A stretch of 28,075 nucleotides of DNA from an uncultured Actinomyces sp. (GCA_915063485.1 CAJZDJ010000015.1:1-28075), one strand, 5' to 3'. Positions 1 through 7,214 are shown, counted from the stretch's first letter. Translations and numbers: made by a program. The notes: generated by a model from the sequence alone, not told the origin.

Positions 1-98
1 AAGCCGGGTCGCTTTGCTATAGGCACAATCTGCTTTGAGCTGGCGGCGATAAGGTAGCCTTTAGTAGTTATTTGACGGCTTTTACGAAGGAAAATGCG

Positions 99-770
99 GT
101 GGCATACCCCAGCGAAGCTGATATTGATGCTATGAGCCAACAGGAGCTTGAGGCATACATCGCTGAGCAGGAACGCGACGATTTTGCAGTCGGCTCAGCT
201 AAAACATTCGCGCTTGGCATGGGCCTGTCTAGCCTAGTGGCGCTAGCGGTTAGCTGGGAGTTAATCGCTGCCGAGATGGCTCAGCTAAAAAACCCGCTAA
301 CCCAGCTTTCGTGCGACATTAACCCGCTGGTGTCTTGTGGCGCCTCACTTACCATCTGGCAGGGTAACCTGCTGGGCGTGCCCAACGCCTTTGTAGGGGC
401 CATGGCTTACAGTGCTTTTGTGGTTTTGGCAGCCTTGATTGGGGCGCAAGTTAAGCTGCCGCGTTGGATCTGGCAGGGGCTAGCCGCCGGCGCCGTCGTA
501 AATCTAGGCTTTGTGTTCTGGTTCGTAAGCCAATCAGTGTGGGTGCTTAACAAGCTGTGCCCTTGGTGCATGGTGCTGTGGGTGGTTACTATCCCCATGG
601 CTTGGACCCTGCTGGCTCGCTGCGCCGTCGAAGGTGCCCTACCCCTAAACGAAGCTGCTAGCCGCACCCTATATAAAGCACGTTGGTGGCTAGTGGGGGC
701 CACTTATTTACTGATCGTGTTGGCTGTTGTCTTTGGTCTGTGGCAGCAGTGGCAGGCGGTGCTGGGGTGA
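99..770 (+). CDS. VKOR family disulfide-bond oxidoreductase
   Basis: Integral membrane protein of the vitamin K epoxide reductase family. In Actinobacteria these proteins use quinone to reoxidise a DsbA-like partner and so drive disulfide formation in exported proteins. Numbering from GTG 99 (223 aa), the loop cysteines are C72 and C80 and the active-site CPWC motif is C154-C157. The conserved Ser-Leu-Thr after the second cysteine is present, as are four to five hydrophobic segments. The first 35 residues are acidic and probably cytoplasmic. GTG 99 is chosen because AAGGA (87-91) lies 7 bases before it; an in-frame TTG at 72 has no such site. There is no fused thioredoxin domain and no DsbA gene in view, so the partner is elsewhere. 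The stop overlaps the next gene by four bases, which implies translational coupling. The family call is secure. Confidence 0.93.
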   Translation: MAYPSEADIDAMSQQELEAYIAEQERDDFAVGSAKTFALGMGLSSLVALAVSWELIAAEMAQLKNPLTQLSCDINPLVSCGASLTIWQGNLLGVPNAFVGAMAYSAFVVLAALIGAQVKLPRWIWQGLAAGAVVNLGFVFWFVSQSVWVLNKLCPWCMVLWVVTIPMAWTLLARCAVEGALPLNEAASRTLYKARWWLVGATYLLIVLAVVFGLWQQWQAVLG

Positions 771-1441
771 ACCAGAGCGCGGACTCTACCGTCACCCAGG
801 ACTATCTAAAAGCGGTATGGGCCCTAGAAGAGTGGGGCGGTTCAGCCTCGGTGACTGCCTTAGCTAAACGTATGCAGGTGGCTAACTCGACCGCGTCGGA
901 GAATGTTTCACGCTTGGTGGAGATGGGTTTGCTGGTGCATCAGCCTTATAAACCGGTCACCTTATCTGAGCTAGGTCAGCAGCGTGCCTTAGTAATGGTG
1001 AGGCGCCACCGGATTTTGGAAACTTTCCTGGTGCAAGAGCTGGGTTTTGACTGGGATGAGGTGCATCAGGAGGCCGAAGTCCTGGAGCATTCGGTTTCTA
1101 ACCGCCTGCTTGAACGCCTAGAGCAGCGCCTGGGTTACCCCACCCGGGATCCGCATGGTGACCCGATTCCGCGTGCAGATGGCACTATTGAACGCCCCGC
1201 TTTGGTGCGTCTGGCGCAGCTGGAAATTGGGCAAAGTGCGGCTTTAGCTCGTATTGCCGACGACACCCAACTGCTGCGTGCGTTAAGTCAGGCCGCCATG
1301 GGTCTAGACTGCACCCTTAAACTGTTGGCTCGTAAGCCGGGCCCGGCGGGCAGGCAGCTGGCACAAATTGAGTGCCAGGGACGCCAGCTGTGGGTGGACA
1401 ATGAAAGTCTATGGCTGCGTCTAGACACTTTGACCAGCTAA
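767..1441 (+). CDS. DtxR/MntR family metal-dependent transcriptional regulator
   Basis: Iron- or manganese-responsive repressor (224 aa) with an N-terminal winged helix (about 8-65), a metal-binding dimerisation domain (about 70-135) and a C-terminal SH3/FeoA-like domain (about 145-222). Aligned by eye to DtxR and MntR, the metal residues are D12, H81, E104, E107 and H108. Asp at the DtxR Met10 position and Glu at the DtxR Cys102 position are the MntR-like choices, so Mn(II) sensing is more likely than Fe(II). K15 replaces MntR Glu11, so the site is not a perfect copy. GTG 767 overlaps the VKOR stop in a GTGA arrangement, which fits translational coupling. Longer upstream starts would run deep into the VKOR gene and are unlikely. 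Family assignment is firm; metal identity is inference. Confidence 0.92.
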   Translation: MNQSADSTVTQDYLKAVWALEEWGGSASVTALAKRMQVANSTASENVSRLVEMGLLVHQPYKPVTLSELGQQRALVMVRRHRILETFLVQELGFDWDEVHQEAEVLEHSVSNRLLERLEQRLGYPTRDPHGDPIPRADGTIERPALVRLAQLEIGQSAALARIADDTQLLRALSQAAMGLDCTLKLLARKPGPAGRQLAQIECQGRQLWVDNESLWLRLDTLTS

Positions 1442-1459
1442 ATAAGGCAAAATAAAGTC

Positions 1460-1891
1460 ATGGCTAGCATTTTCACCAAAATCATTGACGGACAGATCCC
1501 CGGTAATTTCGTATGGGCAGATGACCAGTGCGTGGCCTTTGCTGATATCAACCCCCACACCGATGGGCATGTGCTAGTGGTGCCGCGTCAGGAAGTGTCC
1601 TCCTACCTGGAGGCCAGCGATGAACTGCTGGCACATCTAACCGTGGTAGCTAAGCGTATTGGCCAGGCCCAGGTGAAGGCTTTTGACGCTCCGCGTAGCG
1701 GCTTAGCAATTGTGGGTTTTGATGTGGACCACCTGCACCTGCACGTGTTGCCGATCTACCAGGGTGGGGATCTGGACTCCACTAAGGTGCGCCAGGGGGA
1801 GCCGCTAGAAAAGATCGCGGCTGCCATGGACAAGCTGCGCGCGGCTTTGCGTGACAACGGCTGGGCGCAGTTCGTGCCCGCCAATGACTAA
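1460..1891 (+). CDS. HIT (histidine triad) family nucleotide-binding protein
   Basis: Small cytosolic hydrolase or transferase of the histidine triad superfamily (143 aa, normal length). The signature is His91-Leu-His93-Leu-His95 followed by Val-Leu-Pro; His93 would be the nucleophile by family analogy. The N-terminal part has the usual HIT pattern of a short basic helix and an INPHTDGHVLVVPR-like strand that lines the purine nucleotide pocket. HinT proteins cleave AMP-lysine and aminoacyl-adenylate phosphoramidates; the true substrate here is unknown. It follows the MntR-like gene by 18 bases and overlaps the next start by 8 bases, so it is most likely in the same transcript. The ribosome-binding site is weak (AAGG about 12 bases upstream). 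Confidence 0.93.
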   Translation: MASIFTKIIDGQIPGNFVWADDQCVAFADINPHTDGHVLVVPRQEVSSYLEASDELLAHLTVVAKRIGQAQVKAFDAPRSGLAIVGFDVDHLHLHVLPIYQGGDLDSTKVRQGEPLEKIAAAMDKLRAALRDNGWAQFVPAND

Positions 1892-2594
1892 GCATTTACG
1901 CCGCGCCGTCGTCACCGGCGCCTCTAGCGGTATTGGCTGGGCCATAACTGAGCGCCTAGTGACCGACGGCTGGCAGGTGGTAGGTATTAGCCGCACCGGC
2001 CAGGTGCCCGAGGGAGCCCTGAGTGTAAGCGCTGACCTGGCAGGTGATGGGGTAGGGGAGGCTATCACCCAAGCCCAAAACCTGCTCGGCGGCGTCGACG
2101 CTTATGTGGGAGCGGCTGGAAGCACCTATGAGCAGCTGGCTGCCCGCGCCGACTTGGAGCAGGTAAATAACCAGCTGCGCCTGCACTACCTGGCTAACTA
2201 TGAGGCTATTAGCCTGCTACTGCCGGGCATGGTCAGGGCGCGCTGGGGGCGGATTGTGCTGCTTTCCTCTGTAGTGGCTCAAAGTGGTATGGCTGGTTTA
2301 AGCGCCTATGGGGCGGCAAAAGGTGCTCTAGAGGCGCTGGTTAAATCGCTGGCGCTGGAGGTGGGCCGGCGCGCTATCACGGTTAATGCGGTGGCCCCCG
2401 GTTATATCCAAACCCCCATGACCCAGTCACTAAGCCCGCGCCAGCAAGAACGCTACCTGCAACGCACAGGTGCCGCCAGGCCGGGCACCCCCCAGGATGT
2501 GGCCGGACCGGTAGCTTTTTTGCTTAGCGACGACGCCGCCTACATAAACGGGCAGATCCTGCATGTAGATGGGGCTATGGGGGTAGGAAACTGA
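1884..2594 (+). CDS. SDR family oxidoreductase, FabG-like (3-oxoacyl-ACP reductase type)
   Basis: Classical short-chain dehydrogenase/reductase, 236 aa. The Rossmann motif TGASSGIG is at 11-18. The catalytic set is S129, Y142 and K146 (YxxxK), and the sequence NAVAPGYIQTPM follows at 168-179 as in FabG proteins. Asn105 probably completes the tetrad. Arg37 after the second beta strand (SRTG) suggests NADPH. The closest functional class by pattern is 3-oxoacyl-ACP reductase, but no other fatty-acid synthesis gene is adjacent, so the substrate is unproven. The usual NNAG motif is replaced by GAAG (76-79). ATG 1884 overlaps the HIT stop by 8 bases, consistent with translational coupling; an upstream in-frame start at 1851 would lie further inside the HIT gene and is less likely. 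Confidence 0.88.
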   Translation: MTKHLRRAVVTGASSGIGWAITERLVTDGWQVVGISRTGQVPEGALSVSADLAGDGVGEAITQAQNLLGGVDAYVGAAGSTYEQLAARADLEQVNNQLRLHYLANYEAISLLLPGMVRARWGRIVLLSSVVAQSGMAGLSAYGAAKGALEALVKSLALEVGRRAITVNAVAPGYIQTPMTQSLSPRQQERYLQRTGAARPGTPQDVAGPVAFLLSDDAAYINGQILHVDGAMGVGN

Positions 2595-2666
2595 AGCAAT
2601 GATCGTAATCTATGTCAAACTTCGATAAAGTGACCTGAACCAATAGCTATTCAAACAATAGAACAA

Positions 2667-2672
2667 TAAACT
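2667..2672 (+). promoter_or_regulatory. Candidate -10 box (TAAACT) for a leaderless sixA-like mRNA
   Basis: TAAACT is followed by exactly 7 bases and then the ATG at 2680, and no Shine-Dalgarno sequence is present. This fits a transcript starting at the A of the start codon. No good -35 is visible. Confidence 0.5.
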
Positions 2673-2679
2673 AAAGACT

Positions 2680-3189
2680 ATGGCTAAACGGTTGATCTTA
2701 GTGCGGCACGCGAAAGCCGAATACGGCGCGATCCAGGACGCCGAACGTTCCCTGACCAAAACTGGACATCGCCAAGCATTGCAGCTTGGACTCGAATTAG
2801 CGCAGCGTTTAGACCGACTCGATTTGATGATAATTAGCCCTGCCAAGCGGGCCCAGCAAACCGCAGAACCCCTGATTGGCTCCCTGCTTCCCCGCAGTTA
2901 CTGCCAAGAAGATGTGATTTACAGCGGCGGCCCCCAGCAGTGGCTAGATTTGATTCACTTAATTGATGAGTCGGTTACGAGCGTAATGATTGTGGGGCAC
3001 GAGCCCACAGTTTCTGCGCTTGCCTATGGGCTCGACGGCGAAAGCACGTTGGCCCGGCAAATTTCTTTCGGGGTCTCTACTGCCACCGCTGTTATTTTGG
3101 AGGTAGTGGGCTCTTGGAAGGAACTAGCTTCCGGCGGGGCGATAGTGACTGACGTGGTCAGTCGCGGCGCCTCAGATATGTGGATTTAG
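2680..3189 (+). CDS. SixA-like phosphohistidine phosphatase (histidine phosphatase superfamily)
   Basis: Single-domain member of the histidine phosphatase (phosphoglycerate-mutase-like) superfamily, 169 aa, the size of SixA. The N-terminal LVRHAKAE carries the RH motif with catalytic His10. SPAKRAQQTAE (53-63) contains the conserved Ser and Arg that bind phosphate. VGHEPT (105-110) holds the second catalytic His107. SixA enzymes remove phosphate from phosphohistidine; PTS protein NPr is the known E. coli target. A PTS permease lies about 8 kb away, but no direct link is visible. The gene stands 85 bases after the upstream cluster with its own leaderless-type promoter, so it is probably transcribed separately. 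Confidence 0.88.
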   Translation: MAKRLILVRHAKAEYGAIQDAERSLTKTGHRQALQLGLELAQRLDRLDLMIISPAKRAQQTAEPLIGSLLPRSYCQEDVIYSGGPQQWLDLIHLIDESVTSVMIVGHEPTVSALAYGLDGESTLARQISFGVSTATAVILEVVGSWKELASGGAIVTDVVSRGASDMWI

Positions 3190-3221
3190 CAGTCTAAATT
3201 CAGCGCTTTATTAGCTGCTTA

Positions 3222-3254
3222 TTGACAGCGTAGCTGGGAAAACACACGTAAACT
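3222..3254 (+). promoter_or_regulatory. Candidate promoter for the DUF1963 gene
   Basis: A consensus -35 TTGACA (3222-3227) and a -10-like TAAACT (3249-3254) are present. The 21-base spacer is longer than usual, so either the -10 works without this -35 or the true -10 is poorer. The predicted start near 3261 would give a leader of about 86 bases that contains the hairpin at 3270-3298. Confidence 0.35.
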
Positions 3255-3269
3255 AACGGGTGGAAGGTG

Positions 3270-3298
3270 TTTAGGGTGGGCCGGTAGCCTGCCCTAAA
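3270..3298 (+). promoter_or_regulatory. Structured 5' leader hairpin before the DUF1963 gene
   Basis: TTTAGGG (3270-3276) pairs with CCCTAAA (3292-3298). Two G-U pairs and a 3-bp GC stem extend this to a 12-bp hairpin closed by a 5-base loop. Just downstream, CTCCT (3313-3317) can pair with the AGGAG (3336-3340) of the ribosome-binding site. The layout could be a regulatory leader; it matches no riboswitch class that I recognise. Confidence 0.4.
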
Positions 3299-3346
3299 TG
3301 CGCACCCAGTAACTCCTGCAAAGGACAATAGGTAAAGGAGCAAGCT

Positions 3347-4225
3347 ATGGATTCCAAGCCCGAGGTAGATTACCTCAAGGAAGCTAAGGCCGTATATGAC
3401 GAGCTCAAGGCTGAGCTCGGCAAGGAAGTTATCCGCATCAAGGCTGAAAAGGCTGATGATCTAAGCTTGGAAGAATCCAAGTTTGGGGGCTTTCCTTTTG
3501 TGCCCCTAGGCGGCGCGATTCCCACCAACGCTGAGGGTAACCAACTGGCCTTGCTGGCCCAGATCAACTGCGCTCAGCTGCCTGAAAACAACATGTATCC
3601 AAGCGATGGCTGGCTACAAATCTGGTGTCTAGAAGACGAAATGTACGGTTTTTGCTCTGACACGATTCAGCCCGAAACCAACCAAAAGGTGCTCTACATC
3701 CCGGCTGGTACCCAGGGTGAGCCGCTAGAGCGGGTAGAGGCCATGTATCACCCTTATGGCAACGAGGAATGCCCGCTTTGGTTCGTTGATGAGCAAGGAG
3801 CTATTTGGGGGATGCGCCTAAGCTTCACCCATGGCTACCAAGGCCCCACTTACAGTGATGGCCGGTTTGATGATTTGTTCCTAAGCCAGTGGAATAAGCG
3901 CCACCCCGACCAGACGATCAAGAACCTATACGATGATTTACCTGATGAGGTATTTGAAGTCTTGACGGATGACTTTGCTAGCCCTGGGGAAAATGCGCAC
4001 CAGCTGGGTGGCTACCCGTACTTCACCCAGTATGACCCTCGTTTTGAATATCGCTCCTCAGAAGCCACCAAGTACACCGAGCTGCTGTTCCAGATTGACA
4101 GCCAGTTTGATACTAAATGGGACCTGTGCTGGGGCGACGCTGGAGTGCGTAACTTTTTTATTTCCCGTGAAGATCTAGAGGCCCTAGACTTCTCTGACGT
4201 GCTCTACAACTTTGACTGTTGCTGA
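3347..4225 (+). CDS. DUF1963 (YwqG-like) domain protein of unknown function
   Basis: Cytosolic protein of 292 aa with the conserved pattern of the DUF1963/YwqG family. This includes a SKFGG-P-P segment near residue 45, a LALLAQINCAQLP strand (about 66-78), a GWLQIWC motif, GGYPYFTQYD in the C-terminal half, and the characteristic ending with a WGDAG motif, then EDL and LYNFDCC. The start has a strong site, AAAGGAG at 3334-3340, six bases before the ATG. The protein is rich in aromatic residues and acidic. No biochemical role is established for the family that I can name; YwqG lies near the ywqJ toxin region in Bacillus, but nothing toxin-like is present here. Upstream sequence suggests a structured leader. 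The family call is confident; function is unknown. Confidence 0.87.
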   Translation: MDSKPEVDYLKEAKAVYDELKAELGKEVIRIKAEKADDLSLEESKFGGFPFVPLGGAIPTNAEGNQLALLAQINCAQLPENNMYPSDGWLQIWCLEDEMYGFCSDTIQPETNQKVLYIPAGTQGEPLERVEAMYHPYGNEECPLWFVDEQGAIWGMRLSFTHGYQGPTYSDGRFDDLFLSQWNKRHPDQTIKNLYDDLPDEVFEVLTDDFASPGENAHQLGGYPYFTQYDPRFEYRSSEATKYTELLFQIDSQFDTKWDLCWGDAGVRNFFISREDLEALDFSDVLYNFDCC

Positions 4226-4255
4226 GCTAACTGCCTAGCGGCGTTGCCAAGGCGC

Positions 4256-4331
4256 TAGCGCGCTCAACCAGCGCCGCTAAGGTGGTAGCGCGCTAAAAGT
4301 AGGCGCTACATAAACTAGGCGCTACATAAAC
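4256..4331 (+). repeat. Short-repeat tract ending in a 16-bp perfect tandem duplication
   Basis: TAGGCGCTACATAAAC occurs twice back to back at 4300-4315 and 4316-4331 without a mismatch. The 60 bases before it hold two copies of TAGCGCGCT (4256-4264 and 4286-4294) and several GGCGCT/AGCGCC words, giving a degenerate GC-rich repeat zone after the DUF1963 stop. No gene is apparent. Confidence 0.8.
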
Positions 4332-4332
4332 G

Positions 4333-4363
4333 AACTGACCCGGCCAGATTGGCCGGGTCAGTT
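4333..4363. terminator. Bidirectional terminator hairpin between the DUF1963 gene and glgC
   Basis: AACTGACCCGGCC (4333-4345) and GGCCGGGTCAGTT (4351-4363) form a perfect 13-bp stem with a 5-base loop between two convergent genes. Neither side has a strong T tract; the glgC side continues CGTTTATG. Confidence 0.8.
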
Positions 4364-4407
4364 GTAACTAAGTGGTTTAGTAGCCCTCAGGCTTTGACCG
4401 CAGTGAT

Positions 4408-5664
4408 TTAGTTACCGCCAGAGACTACAGTGCCCTTAGGTACCACGGTGATACCAGATTCGGTAACCATGAAGCCACGTTCGCGGTCTTGGTCTGGGTT
4501 CGCACCAACGATTGCGCCAGGTTCAACCCGAACGTACTTGTCCAGGATGCAGCGCTCCACAACCGCATTGCGGCCTACGTAAACATTGTCTAGCAGCACC
4601 GATTCATTTACACGTGACCAAGAGTTGATGCGTACACCGGGGGAGAGAATGGAGGAGACCACCTCGCCACCAGAAACGATCACGCCAGGGGACACAATGG
4701 AGTCCACTGCGTGGCCCACACGCTCACGCTCACGGTCACCGTAAACGAACTTGGCCGGGGGTACAGCCGAGTTGTAGCCGGTGAATAGCGGCCAGGACTC
4801 GTTGTAGAGGTTGAAGACCGGGTTGACGCTGATCAGGTCCATGTGAGCCTCGTAGTAGGCGTCCATGGTACCCACGTCGCGCCAGTAGTCGCGGTCACGC
4901 TCGCTAGCACCGGGAACCACGTTGTCCTTGAAGTCGTAGACGCCGGCTAGGCCACGTTCTACGAACCAAGGCACAATGTTGCCGCCCATGTCGTGCTTGG
5001 AGTCCTCGTTGGTGGCGTCTAGGGTGACAGCTTCCTTGAGGGCGTCAGCGTTGAAGACGTAGTTACCCATAGAGGCTAGAACCTCATTGGGCGAGTCGGG
5101 CAGACCCGGGGTGGAGCTGGGCTTTTCCACGAAAGCTTTGATCTTGCCACGGTTTTCAGGGTCAGTCTCGATAACACCGAACTGGTTGGCTAGAGACTTG
5201 GGCTGGCGAATACCGGCAACCGTTAGCGGTAGTCCAGATGCGATGTGGTGGTCAACCATCTGGGAGAAGTCCATGCGGTAAATGTTGTCAGCACCAGTGA
5301 TGACTACGTAGTCGGGACGCTCGTCATCGAGTAGGTTCAAAGACTGGTAGATAGCATCTGCGCTGCCAAGGAACCAGTGCTTACCTACACGCTGCTGAGC
5401 AGGTACTGAAGCAATGTAATTACCCAGCATGGAAGATAGGCGCCAGGTCTTAGAAATGTGGCGGTCTAGAGAGTGGGACTTGTACTGGGTAAGCACCACG
5501 ACGTGCAAGTAACCGGAGTTGACCATGTTCGACAGTGAAAAGTCGATTAGGCGGTACTGTCCGCCAAAGGGGACCGCCGGCTTTGCGCGATCAAATGTTA
5601 GAGGCATTAAGCGTTTGCCCTCACCACCAGCAAGGACAATCGCGAGTACACGATGAGCAACCAT
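4408..5664 (-). CDS. glgC: Glucose-1-phosphate adenylyltransferase (ADP-glucose pyrophosphorylase)
   Basis: Makes ADP-glucose and pyrophosphate from ATP and glucose 1-phosphate, the committed step to glycogen and to maltose-1-phosphate. The protein is 418 aa from ATG 5664. It has the nucleotidyltransferase signature [13 protein letters not shown] near residue 11, the [17 protein letters not shown] segment, a [10 protein letters not shown] motif where many bacteria have GDHIYRMD, the glucose-1-P-binding VEKPS, and a C-terminal left-handed beta helix. It faces glgA across 251 bases, the same divergent arrangement as Rv1213/Rv1212c in M. tuberculosis. No Shine-Dalgarno is present; TATGCT lies exactly 6 bases before ATG 5664, so a leaderless start is preferred over the GTG two codons upstream. 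Allosteric control by sugar phosphates is typical for the family. Confidence 0.95.
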   Translation of the reverse strand: MVAHRVLAIVLAGGEGKRLMPLTFDRAKPAVPFGGQYRLIDFSLSNMVNSGYLHVVVLTQYKSHSLDRHISKTWRLSSMLGNYIASVPAQQRVGKHWFLGSADAIYQSLNLLDDERPDYVVITGADNIYRMDFSQMVDHHIASGLPLTVAGIRQPKSLANQFGVIETDPENRGKIKAFVEKPSSTPGLPDSPNEVLASMGNYVFNADALKEAVTLDATNEDSKHDMGGNIVPWFVERGLAGVYDFKDNVVPGASERDRDYWRDVGTMDAYYEAHMDLISVNPVFNLYNESWPLFTGYNSAVPPAKFVYGDRERERVGHAVDSIVSPGVIVSGGEVVSSILSPGVRINSWSRVNESVLLDNVYVGRNAVVERCILDKYVRVEPGAIVGANPDQDRERGFMVTESGITVVPKGTVVSGGN

Positions 5665-5670
5665 GACCAC

Positions 5671-5676
5671 AGCATA
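5671..5676 (-). promoter_or_regulatory. Candidate -10 box (TATGCT) for leaderless glgC mRNA
   Basis: On the minus strand TATGCT is followed by 6 bases and ATG 5664. The same hexamer and spacing occur before the ABC ATPase at 7221. Confidence 0.5.
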
Positions 5677-5690
5677 GCGTCATAAAGCAC

Positions 5691-5707
5691 ACTTACGCGA
5701 CGCAAGT
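5691..5707. promoter_or_regulatory. Imperfect palindrome upstream of the glgC -10, candidate operator
   Basis: ACTTACG-CGA-CGCAAGT is a 17-bp inverted repeat with one mismatched pair, 15 bases upstream of the glgC -10 box. The position suits a repressor or activator site; the regulator is unknown. Confidence 0.4.
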
Positions 5708-5751
5708 CACCAAATTGCTAGCTGAGAAAATTCTGAAAAGGGGCTAATGTC

Positions 5752-5804
5752 CCAGTTCAGGTAGCGATTTAGGCTCAAAAACCTAAAAATCCCCAGGGAA
5801 CTGG
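5752..5804. promoter_or_regulatory. Nested inverted repeats in the glgC-glgA divergent region
   Basis: CCAGTTC (5752-5758) is complementary to GAACTGG (5798-5804), enclosing a TTTAGG/CCTAAA stem (5768-5773 and 5782-5787). TAGCGATTT occurs at 5762-5770 and again at 5814-5822. This could be a regulator-binding region serving both genes. Confidence 0.4.
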
Positions 5805-5864
5805 TGTCCGCTGTAGCGATTTGCGTAAGCAACAACACAAAAACCCCAAATATGCGTTAGATTT

Positions 5865-5886
5865 GTGCCCGTGGGCACATGCCCAC
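5865..5886. promoter_or_regulatory. Overlapping palindromes in the glgA leader
   Basis: GTGCCC-GT-GGGCAC (5865-5878) is a perfect palindrome. Its right half, GTGGGC, can instead pair with GCCCAC at 5881-5886, so two mutually exclusive hairpins are possible about 30 bases before the glgA start. Possible -10 TTAGAT lies at 5857-5862. Confidence 0.45.
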
Positions 5887-5915
5887 TACTGGCACACCTA
5901 GAAAGATGTTCACCA

Positions 5916-7145
5916 ATGAGAGTTGATCTGATCACCAAGGAATACCCGCCTTTCATCTACGGTGGTGCGGGGGTGCACGTCAATGAGCTGGCCAAGGTGC
6001 TGCGCCCGCTCGCTGATGTGCGTGTGCACGCTTTTGGTGGACCGCGTGAGCCGGGCACCGAAGGTGCAGATCCTGGCGTGACTGGTTACGCGAACCTACC
6101 TGAGCTGGCCAATGTTAACCCGGCCCTACAGACTTTCGGGGTTGACCTAGAAATCGCTGGTGACTGCGCTGGTGCTGACCTAGTGCACTCCCACACCTGG
6201 TACGCCAACCTTGCTGGTCATCTGGCTGGTCTACTAAACGACATTCCCCACGTGCTCAGCGCTCACTCGTTAGAGCCCATGCGTCCGTGGAAGGCTGAGC
6301 AACTAGGTGGCGGTTACGCCCTGTCCTCCTGGGCTGAAGCTCAGGCCTACTCCGGCGCTGCTGCTGTGATCGCAGTTTCCGGCGGTATGCGTGAGGACAT
6401 TTTGCGTTCCTACCCGCAGGTAGACCCTGAACGTGTCAAGGTTGTACACAACGGTATTGACCTGTCTGGCTGGCGCCGTCCTGAAGGCGAGGCCGCTGCT
6501 GAGCTGAGCGAGGCTACCCTTAAGCGTCTAGGCATTGACCCCACTCGTCCCACCGTAGTCTTCGTAGGACGTATTACCCGCCAGAAGGGTCTGCCGCACC
6601 TGCTGCGCGCCTGCGAGCAGCTACCCAGCGACGTACAGATCGTGCTGTGCGCTGGCGCCCCCGACACCCCCGAGATCATGCGTGAAGTTGAAGGCCTGGT
6701 GGCTCAGCTGCGCGAGAAGCGTACCGGTGTGGTTTGGGTTGAAGAAATGCTGCCGCGCGAGCAGCTAATCGCCGTGCTGGCCGCCTCTGACGTGTTCGTA
6801 TGCCCATCGGTTTACGAGCCGCTAGGCATCGTTAACCTTGAGGCTATGGCTGTGGGTCTGCCCGTGGTAGGTTCGGCTACCGGCGGTATTCCTGAGGTTA
6901 TCGACGACGGCGTCACCGGTCTGCTGGTGCCCATCGACCAGGTCCAGGACGGCACTGGCACCCCGATTGACCCGGCCCGTTTCGAAGCCGATTTAGCTGA
7001 GCGCCTAACCGCGCTAATCACCGACGAGGCCCGGGCCAAGGCCATGGGTGCTGCCTCGCGTAAGCGCGTAGAAGACCACTTCGCTTGGGAAGCTATCGCC
7101 AAGCGCACCATGGAGGTCTACAACTGGGTGCTTAAGCAGGGCTAA
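5916..7145 (+). CDS. glgA: GT4 glycogen synthase / alpha-maltose-1-phosphate synthase, corynebacterial type
   Basis: Retaining glycosyltransferase of family GT4, 409 aa, that uses ADP-glucose. The N-terminus MRVDLITKEYPP-YGGAGVHV and overall length match the corynebacterial GlgA / mycobacterial Rv1212c (GlgM) group rather than the E. coli GT5 enzyme. GlgM makes maltose 1-phosphate from ADP-glucose and glucose 1-phosphate for the GlgE route, whereas the corynebacterial relative is described as glycogen synthase. Sequence alone does not decide between them. Visible features are the acceptor-side HSHTWYANLAGHLAG, the VHNGID segment, VGRITRQKGLPHLL, and the donor-binding motif EPLGIVNLEAMA (E-x7-E) followed by GSATGGIPEVI. 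ATG 5916 is chosen over GTG 5865 because homology begins exactly at MRVDL. A GAAAG site sits about 10 bases upstream. Confidence 0.93.
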   Translation: MRVDLITKEYPPFIYGGAGVHVNELAKVLRPLADVRVHAFGGPREPGTEGADPGVTGYANLPELANVNPALQTFGVDLEIAGDCAGADLVHSHTWYANLAGHLAGLLNDIPHVLSAHSLEPMRPWKAEQLGGGYALSSWAEAQAYSGAAAVIAVSGGMREDILRSYPQVDPERVKVVHNGIDLSGWRRPEGEAAAELSEATLKRLGIDPTRPTVVFVGRITRQKGLPHLLRACEQLPSDVQIVLCAGAPDTPEIMREVEGLVAQLREKRTGVVWVEEMLPREQLIAVLAASDVFVCPSVYEPLGIVNLEAMAVGLPVVGSATGGIPEVIDDGVTGLLVPIDQVQDGTGTPIDPARFEADLAERLTALITDEARAKAMGAASRKRVEDHFAWEAIAKRTMEVYNWVLKQG

Positions 7146-7159
7146 AACCTGTTGCTAAT

Positions 7160-7202
7160 GGGGCCAAGTTCTATAGGCAAAATGTCCTAGGTACTTGGCC
7201 CC
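7160..7202 (+). terminator. Terminator-type hairpin after glgA, abutting the next promoter
   Basis: GGGGCCAAGT (7160-7169) pairs perfectly with ACTTGGCCCC (7193-7202), with a further TAGG/CCTA stem inside the loop. There is no T tract. The 3' arm ends 6 bases before the -10 box of the next gene. Confidence 0.65.
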
Positions 7203-7208
7203 AAGCCG

Positions 7209-7214
7209 TATGCT
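7209..7214 (+). promoter_or_regulatory. Candidate -10 box (TATGCT) for a leaderless ABC ATPase mRNA
   Basis: TATGCT is followed by 6 bases and ATG 7221, with no Shine-Dalgarno sequence. The -35 region would fall inside the 3' arm of the upstream hairpin. Confidence 0.55.

Noticed and set aside
72..98. TTG 72 as start of the VKOR gene
   Set aside because: It has no ribosome-binding site, whereas GTG 99 follows AAGGA at a normal distance.
5798..5825. ECF-type promoter GGGAAC-N18-TTTG before glgA
   Set aside because: The -10 part lacks GTT, so it does not match the consensus seen at 15253 and 26770.
5865..5915. GTG 5865 as start of glgA
   Set aside because: The extra 17 residues match nothing in the family and the codons lie in palindromes; homology begins at ATG 5916.
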